This document shows, in pieces, positions 22,250-33,885 of a stretch of 64,000 bases of DNA. Origin of the DNA: Polytrichum commune (lineage: Eukaryota; Streptophyta; Polytrichopsida; Polytrichales; Polytrichaceae). Position numbers and translations under genes: made by a program. Location of the stretch: positions 45,816,001 to 45,880,000 of the forward strand of contig OX485804.1 in assembly GCA_950295325.1 (NCBI GenBank), written 5' to 3'. A model generated the notes under the pieces. That model was not told where the DNA came from. It did not search any database and saw nothing but the letters and a program-made list of their open reading frames with translations. Numbering within the stretch: position 1 is the stretch's first letter; every line of letters starts with the position of its first letter.

Positions 22250-24890
22250 CCAGGGTTCCAGCTCAAAAAACACCCAGGGAAGACTAAATGAGTGTCAGAT
22301 GTATCTTTAGTTTGTCACGATAAGGTCGATTGATAGTTCAAAAGGGTGATGGATTGAGTTTGACACTTAATTATCACAATTAATCCATTCTCCTGTGACT
22401 TGACTTGTCACATACTTACCATAAATAAATTTATTCATTACTCAAACAATGACACCTTTCTATACTTGTAAAAATTAGGAATTAGGGAATTTTGATAAAA
22501 GTCTAGTTACAAGTGACAGAAACCACGAACCGGGAACGAAGAGAGAAGCGTCTAAAGCGGACAGGGTCATAACAGTAACAGTCTAGTGCCAAGTCACAAG
22601 TAAACGTCTAGTTCCAAGTTCCAAGTAAGCGTCTAGTCACAAGTATCCAGAGAAACGTCTAGTAACCCAGAGAAACGTCTAGTAACCCAGAGAAACGTCT
22701 AGTAACAGTGCCCAGTAACTAGTAACCAGTAGCGAGTAACAGTCTTAGTGTCATAGAGAATCGTCTAGTCACACCAGCGATGGAGAGAGGATAGGTTTTA
22801 TACTTACCTTTCCTGGCTACCCCAGTCGATATGGGATATGTGGACGCCTCGCTTCTTCACGACAGCTTCTTCCACCAAACTCTCCCGCACTCGTTCCACG
22901 CGCCGCTGATCTTCACGATAGAGGCACGATTCTTCTTACCCGCGGAAATCTCTAGATCTTCATGTCTGAATTCAATTTACTTCCTCCGAAATTGAGTAAC
23001 CAACTCTGCAAGAATTAGCAAGAAGTGACCATGCTTTTATAGGTCTCCCTTCGATGACTCCAAGTTGCGTGCTCAGACAGCTACCATTCTTACTTCTCGT
23101 CGTTCCTTTACATTCTCAAAGCGCAACCCGGATTCTTACAGTCCAACAACAATTTCTCGTTCACGGAACACTCCTTTCTCTTCTCACTAATCTGTACTCA
23201 AGGTTCACAAGAATAAACTGCTACCTTGTCTCCTTAATCTCATAAATAAATCCCACACCAAGCAGGTTTCATTCTCTCGCCACAAGTCGCTTTTCGCACT
23301 TCAATGCTCCACCTTCTCGGCCTTTTCATATCCTCCGAGAGCTCGCAGTTGCAGCAATCAACTTCGGAACTAATTGAATTCTCTCAAACTGATCGTTTCT
23401 GCAAGAATTATTCCTGATTGCAATCTCTCCCACACTCTAACTTTACTCTACCCTCAACTACGAGGTCTCGGTCACCCATTAGTAATCAACTTAAGAGGCA
23501 ACATCTCTCAAGAAATCTCCTTCTCATGATTCAATTCTCATCCCGTAAAGTTCGGGGTTGAACACTTAGGAGTGACAGTTATTCTGAATGGATTGAAAGA
23601 GCTTCAATTCTCCTACATGTTGACAAAGAGGTAAAGACTCATAACTCTCGTAAGTTATATTTCAAGTAAAGTATTGGAAGCAACAGGCTTCACACCCTGT
23701 TATTATGCAATAATTATAATCCAAGAAAATTGATTCACCAAGATCGTTTCATCCCATGGCACAGGAATATATTCGCAAAGCCTAAACTCATACTCCGATT
23801 CCAACAATTAAAGATTCTCCATACTTATCGTCCCTTCAGAAGTATTACAGGAGGACACTTTACTGTATGGACTACTCTTTCTCTCTCTTCCCAAGAGGAT
23901 TATGAAAGCTTCTCTCACTGAATTCACACAATTGAATGATGCAATTATCCAGAGTGAGATTTCACATTCCACCTTAGAAATTATAACCGGGAATAAGAAT
24001 ATTGAAAATGAGACACATTAACTGCTTCACACAGTTTCACCCCTGTCATACACGATTACGTTGGTCAAGGCACACCTGGGGAAGTAAAACTTCATTGATT
24101 CAAGTCAGGACATCTCCTCCCCAAGAATTTACCGGACTGAGCGTTCCATATGTAAGTTCTATGACTTGTTTTCTCCCGTGAGTTTAAGATCACACACCAA
24201 AGAATTTACTTCTCTTCACGAGAGTAGTAGATTACAATTACTTCCTGGATTCTTCCCGAACCAAGGGCTTTCACTTTCCACACGTCAACTTCGTGTCTTA
24301 GAATTCAAAACCTTAAGAGACTGTCCAAGAAATTCTGTACTAGACGGTTTACAATGCAAACATAAAACATATACTCTTCCGTTCAAGAGTTTCACACTCC
24401 TGAATCAAATTCCACATCGACCACACTGATCACACTTCCCACTTCCACAAACAACTTATACACAATGCATATAGCTGAATTTACAATATGATATATTCAA
24501 AAAGTAGGATTTACAATGAAACTTAAGGGTTTCACACCCAGTAATTGGGAGAGACTACAAAATCACTCTCTTCACGAGAGGAAGGTCCAAAACTCAAGTT
24601 CTCTCCCTTTTGTTCTCTTCCTCCTCCTTCTTATCTTTCTGTCCCGAAAGGTGGTGACTGCCTCTAGCTAGGATACCAAGTGCTTCTTTTAATTATCACA
24701 TGTGAATTTCATGACTCCTGATATCTTTTATACTACGGGCAGCTAAGTAATATTCTACCACACTTGCCTGTTTCCATTCCTGAGTGACTAATCACCTAGT
24801 TTATCACTGTTCTGTGAGTCTTGAGTGTAATTTGTCACTCATCTACCCTTCAAAGTCAAAAATCACCTATCCTATCCAAAAAATGGTATC
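22250..24890. mobile_element. Nested sequence inside the PIF-like element, possibly LTR-like
   Basis: This block separates the two copies of the 88-base segment of the host element. It begins near an ATGAGTGTCA motif and ends near GTCACTCATC, possibly short inverted termini. At 22490-22770 the decamer GTCTAGTAAC and variants recur many times, including three tandem units of CCAGAGAAACGTCTAGTAAC. The rest is coding-poor and pyrimidine-rich. Next to its right edge is TGGTATCACAGG (about 24883), which resembles the initiator-Met tRNA primer site of plant retrotransposons. No gag or pol frame is present. The class is unknown. Confidence 0.35.
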
Positions 24891-25300
24891 ACAGGAGTGT
24901 GGGAGGATCTTTCCATTTTAAAGCAAGATTTGGTGGACTCCCTCTAAATTTTGAAAATGTGGTGTTTTCAATGAGGAATTTCACCTACGTCAAATTTTTA
25001 CAATTCTTTTTTCTTGAGAAATATCTCACGTTTATTTAGGTGTGCTTCTAATGATGGTAATTCCAATTTCTAATTTTAGGTCAGTCAAAAGATAGGTTTT
25101 GGTTTGCAATGAGCTTTACCTAGACCGACTGAGGATGCTCTTACAATGACATTCATGGCATGAACCAATTTGTACAAGTTACATCAATCCCCATGCAATG
25201 GACACAAAAGTCTTCCATGACTTCATTAAGCAAAAATTAATATTTTTGCCTTCAAAGGTTGGAGGTCCATTTTGCGCAAGTTTCTCATGTACATATGGTC

Positions 25301-25503
25301 ACTAGTTACAACTGAATCGGTTGAGTTTGAGAAATAACCAGTTGAAGTTCAAGACTTCCGGAAAGCAACTGATCGTTGTACTGGAATTTGAGAATATAAC
25401 CCTAATTCAACAAACAAAAACAGAAAGATGTCAACATGTAACCAGTTGGACTTGGAAACACTAGGATATTGACTGAGTATATGCCCAAAAATCTCCCTAG
25501 ACA
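25301..25503 (+). repeat. ACCGGTT-family repeat, left end truncated
   Basis: Plus-strand copy from CTAGTTACAACTGAATCGG to AAAATCTCCCTAGACACT. The GGGGAGAACC start is missing. Confidence 0.65.
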
Positions 25504-25763
25504 CTTGCTTGGTACTCATACCCCAACCACCAAATGCCTCACAAACCTTTAAATCCCTACCCAACAAATCCACAAACTCATGGACACACTCTCACAAATC
25601 TCCATCACATACTTAACACACATGCTCCTCAACAAAAAGAAAACTTGAAAAGAAACACTCCCCAATCCACTAGACTAATCCTACCCCCCCCCCCCAACAT
25701 GCACACCCTATATATATCTACTAACATTAATCAACCCAATATATGTATATCTACTAACACTAA

Positions 25764-26265
25764 GGGCCACTTCACACACGAGACTAAGAGCCCGTGACCA
25801 TTACACTTCAAGCACTCTCATTGGTGGAAAAGGCGGAGTTGGTCCAAGTTCGCTACTTCACACTACGCTCGAGGGGCCATCGGAGTATGCGAATGCAAGA
25901 TGGATGTAAAGTCTACATGGATTCCTACATGGCATCAAATGGATCATGTTTCATGGTCACTTGGACTATATTCAATAACCACCTCTTGGAAATAGGCCTA
26001 ACACAAAACTGGGAGACCATGGCACTCTGAACGCTCACAACCGTTGATTTATTGTATTTTATCATGTGTGAGAACGTGCATGAACATAACTTCATTGAAA
26101 TGGCATTTGGTTGAGGGCCTGGTCACATATGACTTCACACTACACTTGAGGGTTTGTGACCACTTTACATGATTTTGGAGGTGTCTTGGGACGGCCTTTG
26201 GGCACTTTCTTTTGGGCTCTCACAATTTCATGATCACGGCTCTTGGCTCATGTGTGAAGTGGCCC
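25764..26265 (+). mobile_element. GGGCCACTTC-family MITE with clean TAA duplication
   Basis: 502 bases with termini GGGCCACTTCACACACGAG and ATGTGTGAAGTGGCCC. The triplet TAA flanks both sides (25761-25763, 26266-26268). A 3-bp TAA/TTA duplication suggests the PIF/Harbinger superfamily. No transposase. Confidence 0.8.
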
Positions 26266-26357
26266 TAACTATCCCATAGTCCACCTACCAAAATAGGTAT
26301 GAAGCTCCCCCCAACCCCCCCCCCCCCAAGCCCCTCTCCATGTTCACACTAGGGCTT

Positions 26358-26571
26358 GGGGAAAACCGGCAGTTAGTTACATATGAACCGGTTGAGTTTG
26401 AGAAATAACCGGTTGAAGTTCGAGACTTCAGGAGAATCACCGGTCATTCTAGAGGAATCTATAGAATATCCCTCAAATGAATAAAGAAAAATTGAAAGAT
26501 GTCAACATGTAACTGGTTGGATTTAGAATCACGAGGATCTTGACCGGCTATGCCCAAAAACTTCCCGGACA
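26358..26571 (+). repeat. ACCGGTT-family repeat, full length
   Basis: The copy runs from GGGGAAAACCGGCAGTTAG to AACTTCCCGGACAC. The heptamer ACACTAG occurs on both sides, but the right one overlaps the family's own end, so a target duplication is not proven. Confidence 0.7.
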
Positions 26572-26783
26572 CTAGTTCACGCGAACATGACTAGGAGAAG
26601 GAGAACGGATGTAACATACTACGTAGAGTGAAAAGCACCGGCATTCTTCTTTATTGGCTTTGTCTGTAGGACAGAGACTGTGCATCAACTTCTTCGTTTC
26701 AAGAGCAAATTTCCTAACCACTTTGCGTTCACACTTAGACGTTACTTGTTCTTGTTATTTTTGGTCCACTTTATTTAATGTGG

Positions 26784-26784
26784 A

Positions 26785-26837
<53 letters not shown>
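26784..26837. repeat. Compound (CT)n-(AT)n microsatellite
   Basis: About twelve CT units followed directly by about fourteen TA units. Confidence 0.9.
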
Positions 26838-26840
<3 letters not shown>

Positions 26841-27178
26841 GCTCCCTAAAATGCATTGAAAGAAATCTAGTTAACTATAGTTATTTCGGCAGTTCTTGAT
26901 TATTCACTTGATTATTCAAGTGATAAATGAGTAGCTTCAATCCTTGACCTACATTTGAGAAGAAGGTGCCCAAAATCCAAGAAAGGTTTGGTATAGTGAA
27001 TAACCATGGATTGGCATGAGCAAAGTGGACATCTACAATTGTAGTCTTTCATAGTAAAGGACAGAGCCTCACGGTTCTACCGTTTTCTTGTTATTATTAC
27101 TATTATGATGCTTATTACTATTACACGCCCCTACAGTAGTTTGGTCAAGGTGTTGCACATTGTTTTTTCATGTTGGAA

Positions 27179-27198
27179 GCCAACGACCGGTCGTTGGC
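27179..27198. other. Perfect 20-bp palindrome
   Basis: GCCAACGACCGGTCGTTGGC equals its own complement. It sits in a looser hairpin that extends outwards to TTTCATG on the left and CATGAAA on the right. It could be a dimer-binding site or an element end; no gene is adjacent. Confidence 0.7.
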
Positions 27199-27984
27199 AA
27201 CTGCGTCATGAAATGAAATAGAATAGTATATTGTCACTAAGTTACAGTCAGCACCGACTGACCAGGCTGTGCTGTGACCCTGGGCTCACTGCTCGAAGTT
27301 GATGATCAAGAATCTCGTACGAAGTGGCCTGGCTAGCTACTAGCAGCTCCTCGAAAGAGCAAGCTTTCGTATTCATGTATTTGTGTGTGTATAAATATGT
27401 ATATATAAATATATAGATATATATAGATAGTGCCACCACCTGTAGTGGAAATAGAGATGGGTCGCTATGACACCACCGACATGACCAGAATTTCGATTCA
27501 GAGGGGAGTATGTATGAGCGCGAATTATGATGATGGTGATGATGAGAGGACAACAAATATTGTTATCTGGTACACTTTGAGCCCCATACCTTAAATGTCT
27601 TGTTTGGGAAGTTGTGAAGTGTAAGGTGGGTACACCTAATGCCGACGATCACCTATGATGGTTTTTGACTTATATGCGTAAATGGTTTCCAAGTTTTAAA
27701 TGTATATATTTGAAAGGTAGAAAGCACAACTAGCATATGAGGAGACGGATGGGGCGGACCAGTCCGAACACTGGTTTCTTGGAGGCAAGGGTTTAGGCGT
27801 CCAACAAGGAACGAGAGTATGGGTTGGTTCGCCCAAATCCATATGAGACTTGGGCAGCTCGTCTTGTGTTGGTAATGATTTTGTGTGAATGTTTGTACAG
27901 TGGTAGATGTTTAGGATTTTCAGTGATGTAGGATTTTTTTTTTGAATTTTTTTATTGATGCAAGATGAGTTGTCTGAGCACTAC

Positions 27985-28701
27985 CCAGGGGGGGGGGGTG
28001 GCTCTTCATACCACGTACGAATTGACATGATTGTAAGAAGAGGTATTATTTGAGGCATTAGCGTACATATTATACATAAGGGAGAGGTATTTATTTTTTT
28101 CTCTAGTGTGCACATCTAAAGAATGTTAAATTTAATAAAGTAAAGGTAGATGTACAAAGGGGCCCTAATGATTAGAGAAGAAAATGACAATAGATGTGTT
28201 AGTGTTCATCCATTTGATGTTTCCATCCATTACTTTCATGTGGTCATAGTCCTCAATGACTAGCATGTGTCTTCTTCTGTTTGCATTTGGGTTCTAGGTG
28301 TTTACAAATAAGAGGCTCTTGGAGCTCTCATGGGCTTCCTTTAGTTTTGCTCTCTAGATTGTGACTAAGTTATTGTGTTCTTATCCTCATTTGTTTGATA
28401 CAATTTTTGAGTTACACGCTATGGATGAAATACATTCAATGACTTTCTCTTTGGAAAGAGAAAGCGGATTTTATATGCAATAAAGGATTGTTTCATTCAT
28501 GATGTATAGTTTGTATATGTAGTGGAAGGATATATTGCATTAAATTGAAAAGCTTATTGTAAATACACAAGTTCATTTTTTAGCATGCCGTGAGTACGTA
28601 TACGAATGTTCACCTCTATAAACTTGTCGTACAAAGGGGTTTAAATTTCATAGTGACCCACACACATCATTTAGGTTTCCAATGAGGAGTCCACCTTCCA
28701 C
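27985..28701 (+). mobile_element. GGGGTGG-ended element, 0.7 kb
   Basis: It starts with a G run followed by GTGGCTCTTCAT and ends ATGAGGAGTCCACC. Flanks GAGCACTAC (27976-27984) and GAGTACTAC (28702-28710) match at 8 of 9 positions. A 9-base duplication would fit a Mutator-like or similar element. Non-coding. Confidence 0.5.
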
Positions 28702-28710
28702 GAGTACTAC

Positions 28711-30454
28711 AAACATCCCATGGTGGCAACTCTTCTTTCATTTCTATTATAAATTTCGGCTCCAATTCCTCTTCTTAAGTCGATGACCCTGCTTCATATG
28801 TTGCCACCTTGGGACAAACATGAGTCCTAGGCAATCATTTACATCGGTGAAAGATGAATGAAATGAAATGAATCATGTTTGAAGTCTGGGAAGCCAAGTT
28901 GCTTATGGGACTAAAGGTACATGAAGACGTTGTCAAAAAGGCTAATTCCCTAGAGTAACAGAGTGCAATGCCTTAGTAAGATACATCCTAATATCAACTT
29001 GATGGTCTGGGTTACTTAAGAAAGACTTGAGACTAGCTCGTACTACATTTTGAAATAGGGAAGGGAACCTATTCCCAGTGGAGTTGTAGAGGGGACACTC
29101 CAACACAAAGTTGACCTTGTTTTCCACTGTCTTTGCAGAACAAAATTGGCATGATCTTTTATACCTAGAGATTGGATAGTTGACCCCCCCCCCATTTCAA
29201 TGACAAGTCTACAATTTGCGGTGCGGTAGGCAACAATGATTTTGTGTTGTGGTGGTGTCAATGATTGTTTCAAGTATGATTTGCATACATAGTTGAGGAT
29301 ACGCTTGAGGTGAAGGTAATCTATTTTGTTTCCCATGAGGTGGAAATAATTATGTCTTAGTGAGAAAGACTTTTTTGATAGCATCAAATGTGATTGTTGG
29401 TGGTGTTGGGATGTCTAGGGTTTCCCCATTTGGTAGATCCTATGATGCCTTCCAATCGGATACCATTTTGTACCAAGTGTCAAATCCTTGTTTAGCTAGG
29501 TGTCGAGAAAGTGAGGTTGCTTGATTGACTAGCCAAGAAGATGGTAAGTGAGTAAGTCATTGTTGGGAACTTATAGCATATAAGTGCATATACTTCCATG
29601 GGAGTTTTCCAAATTCAGCCAACAATCTATGGTAGGATGTCAAGTAGTGCATTTTGATGTGACAATGCAAATCTACCACCACAATAGATTTGTATATTTT
29701 TCAATGATGTAAGTCAAGCATAGTCCACGTGTTTCTAGTGACACACATCAGTTGCCAAAGACTCATATTATGTTTGTAGTGAAGTCCCGTGTGCTTGTAG
29801 TAAAACCACTATAGTGATTTATGAGTTCCACTTTAAGAATTCATAAGATATTCACATGGACCACAAATTTACAAACCTTAATGTTCATGCTCCTCATGTG
29901 GATTTGCTAATGTTGCTCAAGTGTTTATTCTACTATAACTTGAAATGTTCAAAATGTCCACAATAGATGCACTCACCTGAATCCATACAAAAATCACATT
30001 CACGTTCCTCAAAATGTTCAATATAGTAGAGACTGCTCACCCCACCACTTTAACAATCAATACTTGATTGATAAAAGGGCTTCTAATTCATCAAAGCATG
30101 TCCTTTTTAAATGATGTATACGAAAATCATAAAGACTTCAAATTATACTGCCGCATGACCCAAAGCCAAACACGGCCACCACATCATGGATGTTAAAGCG
30201 ATGGACATTCTCAAGATCAAGATGTACTTATTGTGCAAGATTTTAGGGCATTAGTTTTGGGTGGGCACCTTGGTTTCAGCACCCTCCACCTTACACCTTT
30301 TTCTAGTGCAGACAACCCACTTTCAAAGGATCGCGTCAACCCTATCATTTCCAATCATTCAAGTATTCGAATGGAATTCAAAGCCCGGCCCAAATAAGCT
30401 AGTTGACATTGTTGTTAAAGACCACATGCTTTCCATGGATTTATGAGCAGTATC
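28711..30454. other. Gene-free stretch holding a retroelement relic
   Basis: Besides the zinc-knuckle fragment at 28935-29330 I see no coding sequence. The rest probably derives from the same decayed element, but no motif proves it. Confidence 0.45.
28935..29330 (-). pseudogene. Decayed zinc-knuckle tail of a non-LTR-retrotransposon-like protein
   Basis: Translation gives YRTANCRLVIE, then after a frameshift in a run of G residues (about 29183-29191) CQFCSAKTVENKV, NFVLECPLYNS and SLFQNVV. The pattern C-x2-C followed by a histidine and C-P within about 20 residues is typical of the zinc-knuckle region at the end of many reverse-transcriptase ORFs (CxxC...HxxxxC). Here the histidine is replaced by Asn. 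No upstream reverse transcriptase could be traced. It is a fragment and cannot be functional. Confidence 0.45.
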
Positions 30455-30662
30455 TGGGGAGATTTTTGGGCATAATCGGTTGAGATCCGAGTGTTTCCAA
30501 TGCAAGGGTTACATGCTGTATGTGATCTTCCCGGCTTTTGGTTATCAATTTGAGGTATATATGTTCCATATAAAGATTCCTGTAGAAATGGTCGGTAATC
30601 TTCATAGTCGATAATGAACTTTAATCGGTTCATCTTTAACTAGCTGTCGGTTCTTCCTGTTC
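30455..30662 (-). repeat. ACCGGTT-family repeat
   Basis: Minus-strand copy starting CTGGGGAGATTTTTGGGCAT and ending GTCGGTTCTTCCTGTTCATT. The centre (CATATAAAGATTCCTGTAGA) is diverged. Confidence 0.6.
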
Positions 30663-32400
30663 ATTGTTTATAATAATGAACAAGGCAGTTTCTTTCCCCA
30701 TGCAGTAGTATTTCCTGTCCCATTGAAATCTAGGAAATAATAACTTCTAGGAATCACAGTCGTGTTCTGTAACCAATAAGGTAGGCGTGCCCAATTTCCA
30801 TAGATTCCTCTACAAATAGTCGGTAATAAGAATAGCCACATCTTCGACACATTTAACAAGAAGTGAAGACAAGTGAAGCCCAAGAGAAGACAAGAGAAGA
30901 CAAGAGAATGGTCAAACTTGTTTTTTTTTTAAACCGCCCTTTTTGGGCATGTATTAAAAAAATCAGCACATGCACTTTTTGGTGCATGGTCATTCTTCTT
31001 GATCCACATTCAATTTACACCTAATGAGGGGCCCAAGGCTTTCAAAACTAAATTTTTAAGAAGTCGGATCATTAAAGTTGTACCATGAACTCGGACGATT
31101 GAAAAAGGCCTTCTTCCATGGTCCTACTTCAAGGTCCATAGTGTAAACCAACACCAACTGTTAGTAGCAGTTGAGTACTAAAAAACCTGGACATGTTGGA
31201 TATTCTATAGTCGACCCTACATTGATATGTGCAATTAGTTTGCCCATGCTAATATAAGTACACTCCATACTATTTTGAATATTTATAAAATCAATACATT
31301 AGTAACAAAATACGATATATGTTTTTTCTAATGTGGTTGCTATACGGATGGATAAGCAAAATTAGAACGTTTTGTGATTTGATTTTGATCCAAGGTAATT
31401 TGCATGGGTAAAGAGGCAACCTCTTTGTGAAGTCAACCTACTTGCACATTGAAGTGTAATTGAAACCATGGTAATTATTCATTACACTTTAGGGTGCATC
31501 ACACCTATGCCATGTCACAACTGACATGACGTGATGACTAGAGGCCATGTCATAGGACAATAGCCGTCCCTACAAAAATGTTTGATCCATTAGGTCATCA
31601 AGCTCTAGTGTAAAATGAAGTGGAAAGATCTTTGCATTTTCCACCAATCAAAACGTTTAGATTTTGATGGCCACATAGCACCCTTAAGGGACAATGTAAA
31701 TTGCCCTTAGGAGCATAGAATGAATGGGTTGTGAGGCCATCTTGCAAATTGTAAGAGGGAAGACAAAACATTGTTGAAACCTCATTCCTCCAATTGTTGA
31801 CATTGAGAAGGGAATTGTTTGGCTCCACGTTGTTTAATAGAAGTGGACCATCACCCTTCGAACTTTTCTTCTAATGATGGAAAAATCCCATTGATGTGAG
31901 ATGGGTGTTTTTCAATTGGGGGCATTAGAAGTGGAGAGAAAAACGAAACCTTTTATCGGTCGTCAGTTCAATTTACCATGTGAACCATGTGGACTAGGAG
32001 GAAGTGCAAGTAGCAAGTGAACTTGAACCGATGTGTAAAAAGTGGCATGTAGCGAGTAAGGAAAGTGACTCCCAAGTAGATTATTCCACAACAAACCTTC
32101 AGTTTGAGATGGGAAGGCGGTTGCCAGTAGCACAATTATGTTGTATACCAATTTTCTCATAGATTTATCCCAATTCCTTGTAGAGGTGCCTTCCCAGGGG
32201 GTACGTGACCCTATTATGTGCACTCCTGGCTGCATAATCAACTTCTAACCACAAGATCAAATGCACCACACTAGCAATGGACCTTTGTCTCATCACATTA
32301 GCCATTGTAGACCGTAGAGATCATTGCCCATCTCAACATTCACCACGGGGGAGACGGTTGAGGTAAAGGGAGGCCGAAAACACCCCGAGCCCCAAATACT
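30663..32400. other. Gene-free stretch
   Basis: It includes a short tandem of GAAGACAAGA units at 30870-30905. Nothing else has definable ends. Confidence 0.5.
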
Positions 32401-32594
32401 CTCGCGTGTAGCTTAACGACTGCACCTAGAACGGTGTGGACGTTGGGACGCACACGGTCGAATGCGATGGCGACACGTGTCGAGCCGGGGTTGGCTCGTG
32501 CACCTGATTAGAACGAAAGTGAGGGGAGATGGAGGCCCCTTGTCAGTTTCAGAAACTGAAAGCAGCTGGTCAGGCAAATACGAGTGGGCCATGA

Positions 32595-32640
32595 AGATAG
32601 ATAGATAGATAGACATAGATATAGATGGACGGACGGACGG
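32595..32640. repeat. GATA and GGAC tetranucleotide repeats
   Basis: Five GATA units, a short interval, then three GGAC units. Confidence 0.8.
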
Positions 32641-33154
32641 GCAGCATGGGAGGCCCAGCAAGCAGCAGCAGCAGGAGTCCTTGGACTTTGAACCACGAGC
32701 CCTTCTCTCTCTTTCTGATCTCTCTCTCTCTCCCATGCCATCACACCTCTTGGACACACTCCCCTTAACGCTTCACACGTATGTAGCTAGATAGCTAGCC
32801 CGGCTTCGATCGATGCGTTTACCTGCCCGCCCTCGTGCCCTTTTGCCTTGACTTGAGGAGTGGAGTTGCATGCTGCCCTAATGGCTTCGCGCCGTACCAA
32901 TTGCAAGAGAGGAAAGGGAAGGGGTCGATCGGGTGCCCTTTTTTCGGCACGGGTAAGCCCCGGTCCACGTTTCAAGGTGTCATACGGAGGGGGTTTAAGA
33001 AATACTCATTGCATCTCCAGCGAAAAGTGTTAAGGAAAGTGACTCACATGCAGGTGGGTCACTTAGCGCATTTTAACAAACGACGTGTGTTAAAATCAAA
33101 ACCCAAAAGGAATCTGCGGACTAAACCTCAAATGATCAAAGCAAAAAAAAACAG

Positions 33155-33234
33155 GAAAATCACAACACGTAACCGGTTGGACTTGAAAACACTGGGGAAC
33201 TTGACTGCTTACGCCCCAAAATCTACCTGGAAAC
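33155..33234 (+). repeat. ACCGGTT-family repeat, right-end fragment
   Basis: Only the last 80 bases are present, including CGTAACCGGTTGGACTTG and CGCCCCAAAATCTACCTGG. Confidence 0.5.
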
Positions 33235-33759
33235 TGCTTACGATAAGCCGTGTCATCATATTGTATTTTTGACAAAATTTTTGCAAGTTTTTGACATTTG
33301 ACACGCAAAAACTTGCACAAAAGAAACTACACGTCAATTGACACGCATAATTCAGATTCTGACATGTCATGTGACTTGTGAAGGAAAAAAACCACACGTC
33401 AATCGACACTTTAGAAATCGAAACGACACGTGCTACCAGGCATGTGACATTGAGGTGACATTTCAAAAGAAAATGTAAGTGTCGATTGCCATTCATTTTC
33501 GTTTTTGAAAACGTCACATATATGACACTTTGGATTTGAAGTTGAACGTCAACTGAAATTTGTCAAACATACACACTGCGTGTGATAGGTTAGCAGGCTA
33601 AATTAGCCGCTGCTGCGGCACGTCTTTCCTTAGTCCTTGGTGCGCGGGACAAATCTTTGGTACTTTGAGAGTTTCCCATACGCTTATGTGTAATGGCTAG
33701 CATGCCAAGTAGGGTACTTAAGCCAACTGACGGAGGTTCCCGACAAGCCCCGAAACAAC

Positions 33760-33885
33760 CACCACCTGGCCTCTCTATCTATCAATCTCTCTTTCTTTCT
33801 TTCTTTCTATCTTGTGGCCTCTCTATCTATCAATCTCTCTCTCTTTCTTTCTTTCTATCTTGTGGCCTCTCTCTCTCTCTCTCTC
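33760..33885. repeat. Tandem 50-base unit of CT, CTTT and CTAT repeats
   Basis: The phrase GGCCTCTCTATCTATCAATC with following CTTT units occurs twice and decays into a pure CT run. Pyrimidine-rich on the plus strand. Confidence 0.8.

Larger units (their letters stand above)
21993..25140. mobile_element. PIF/Harbinger-like element, 3.1 kb, non-autonomous, with internal insertion
   Basis: The left end reads GAGCATCCTCAGTC and continues TAGGTAAAGCTCA; the right end is its inverted complement with few changes, over about 45 bases. Both ends are flanked by TTA (21990-21992 and 25141-25143), the 3-bp target duplication typical of PIF/Harbinger elements. Removing the element and one TTA rejoins a sequence matching the reading frame at 20993-21256 across the junction, which confirms the boundaries. 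No transposase is visible. A segment of about 88 bases occurs twice inside (22139-22226 and 24897-24984), suggesting that a smaller MITE was later opened by another insertion. Confidence 0.8.

Noticed and set aside
32413-32759. Overlapping 114- and 83-codon minus-strand frames
   Set aside because: They are driven by GA, GATA and GGAC microsatellites and show no domain.
33193-33545. Clustered ACACGTCAATTGACACG-like motifs as a possible promoter element array
   Set aside because: The motifs are irregular, no gene follows, and an old repeat explains them as well.
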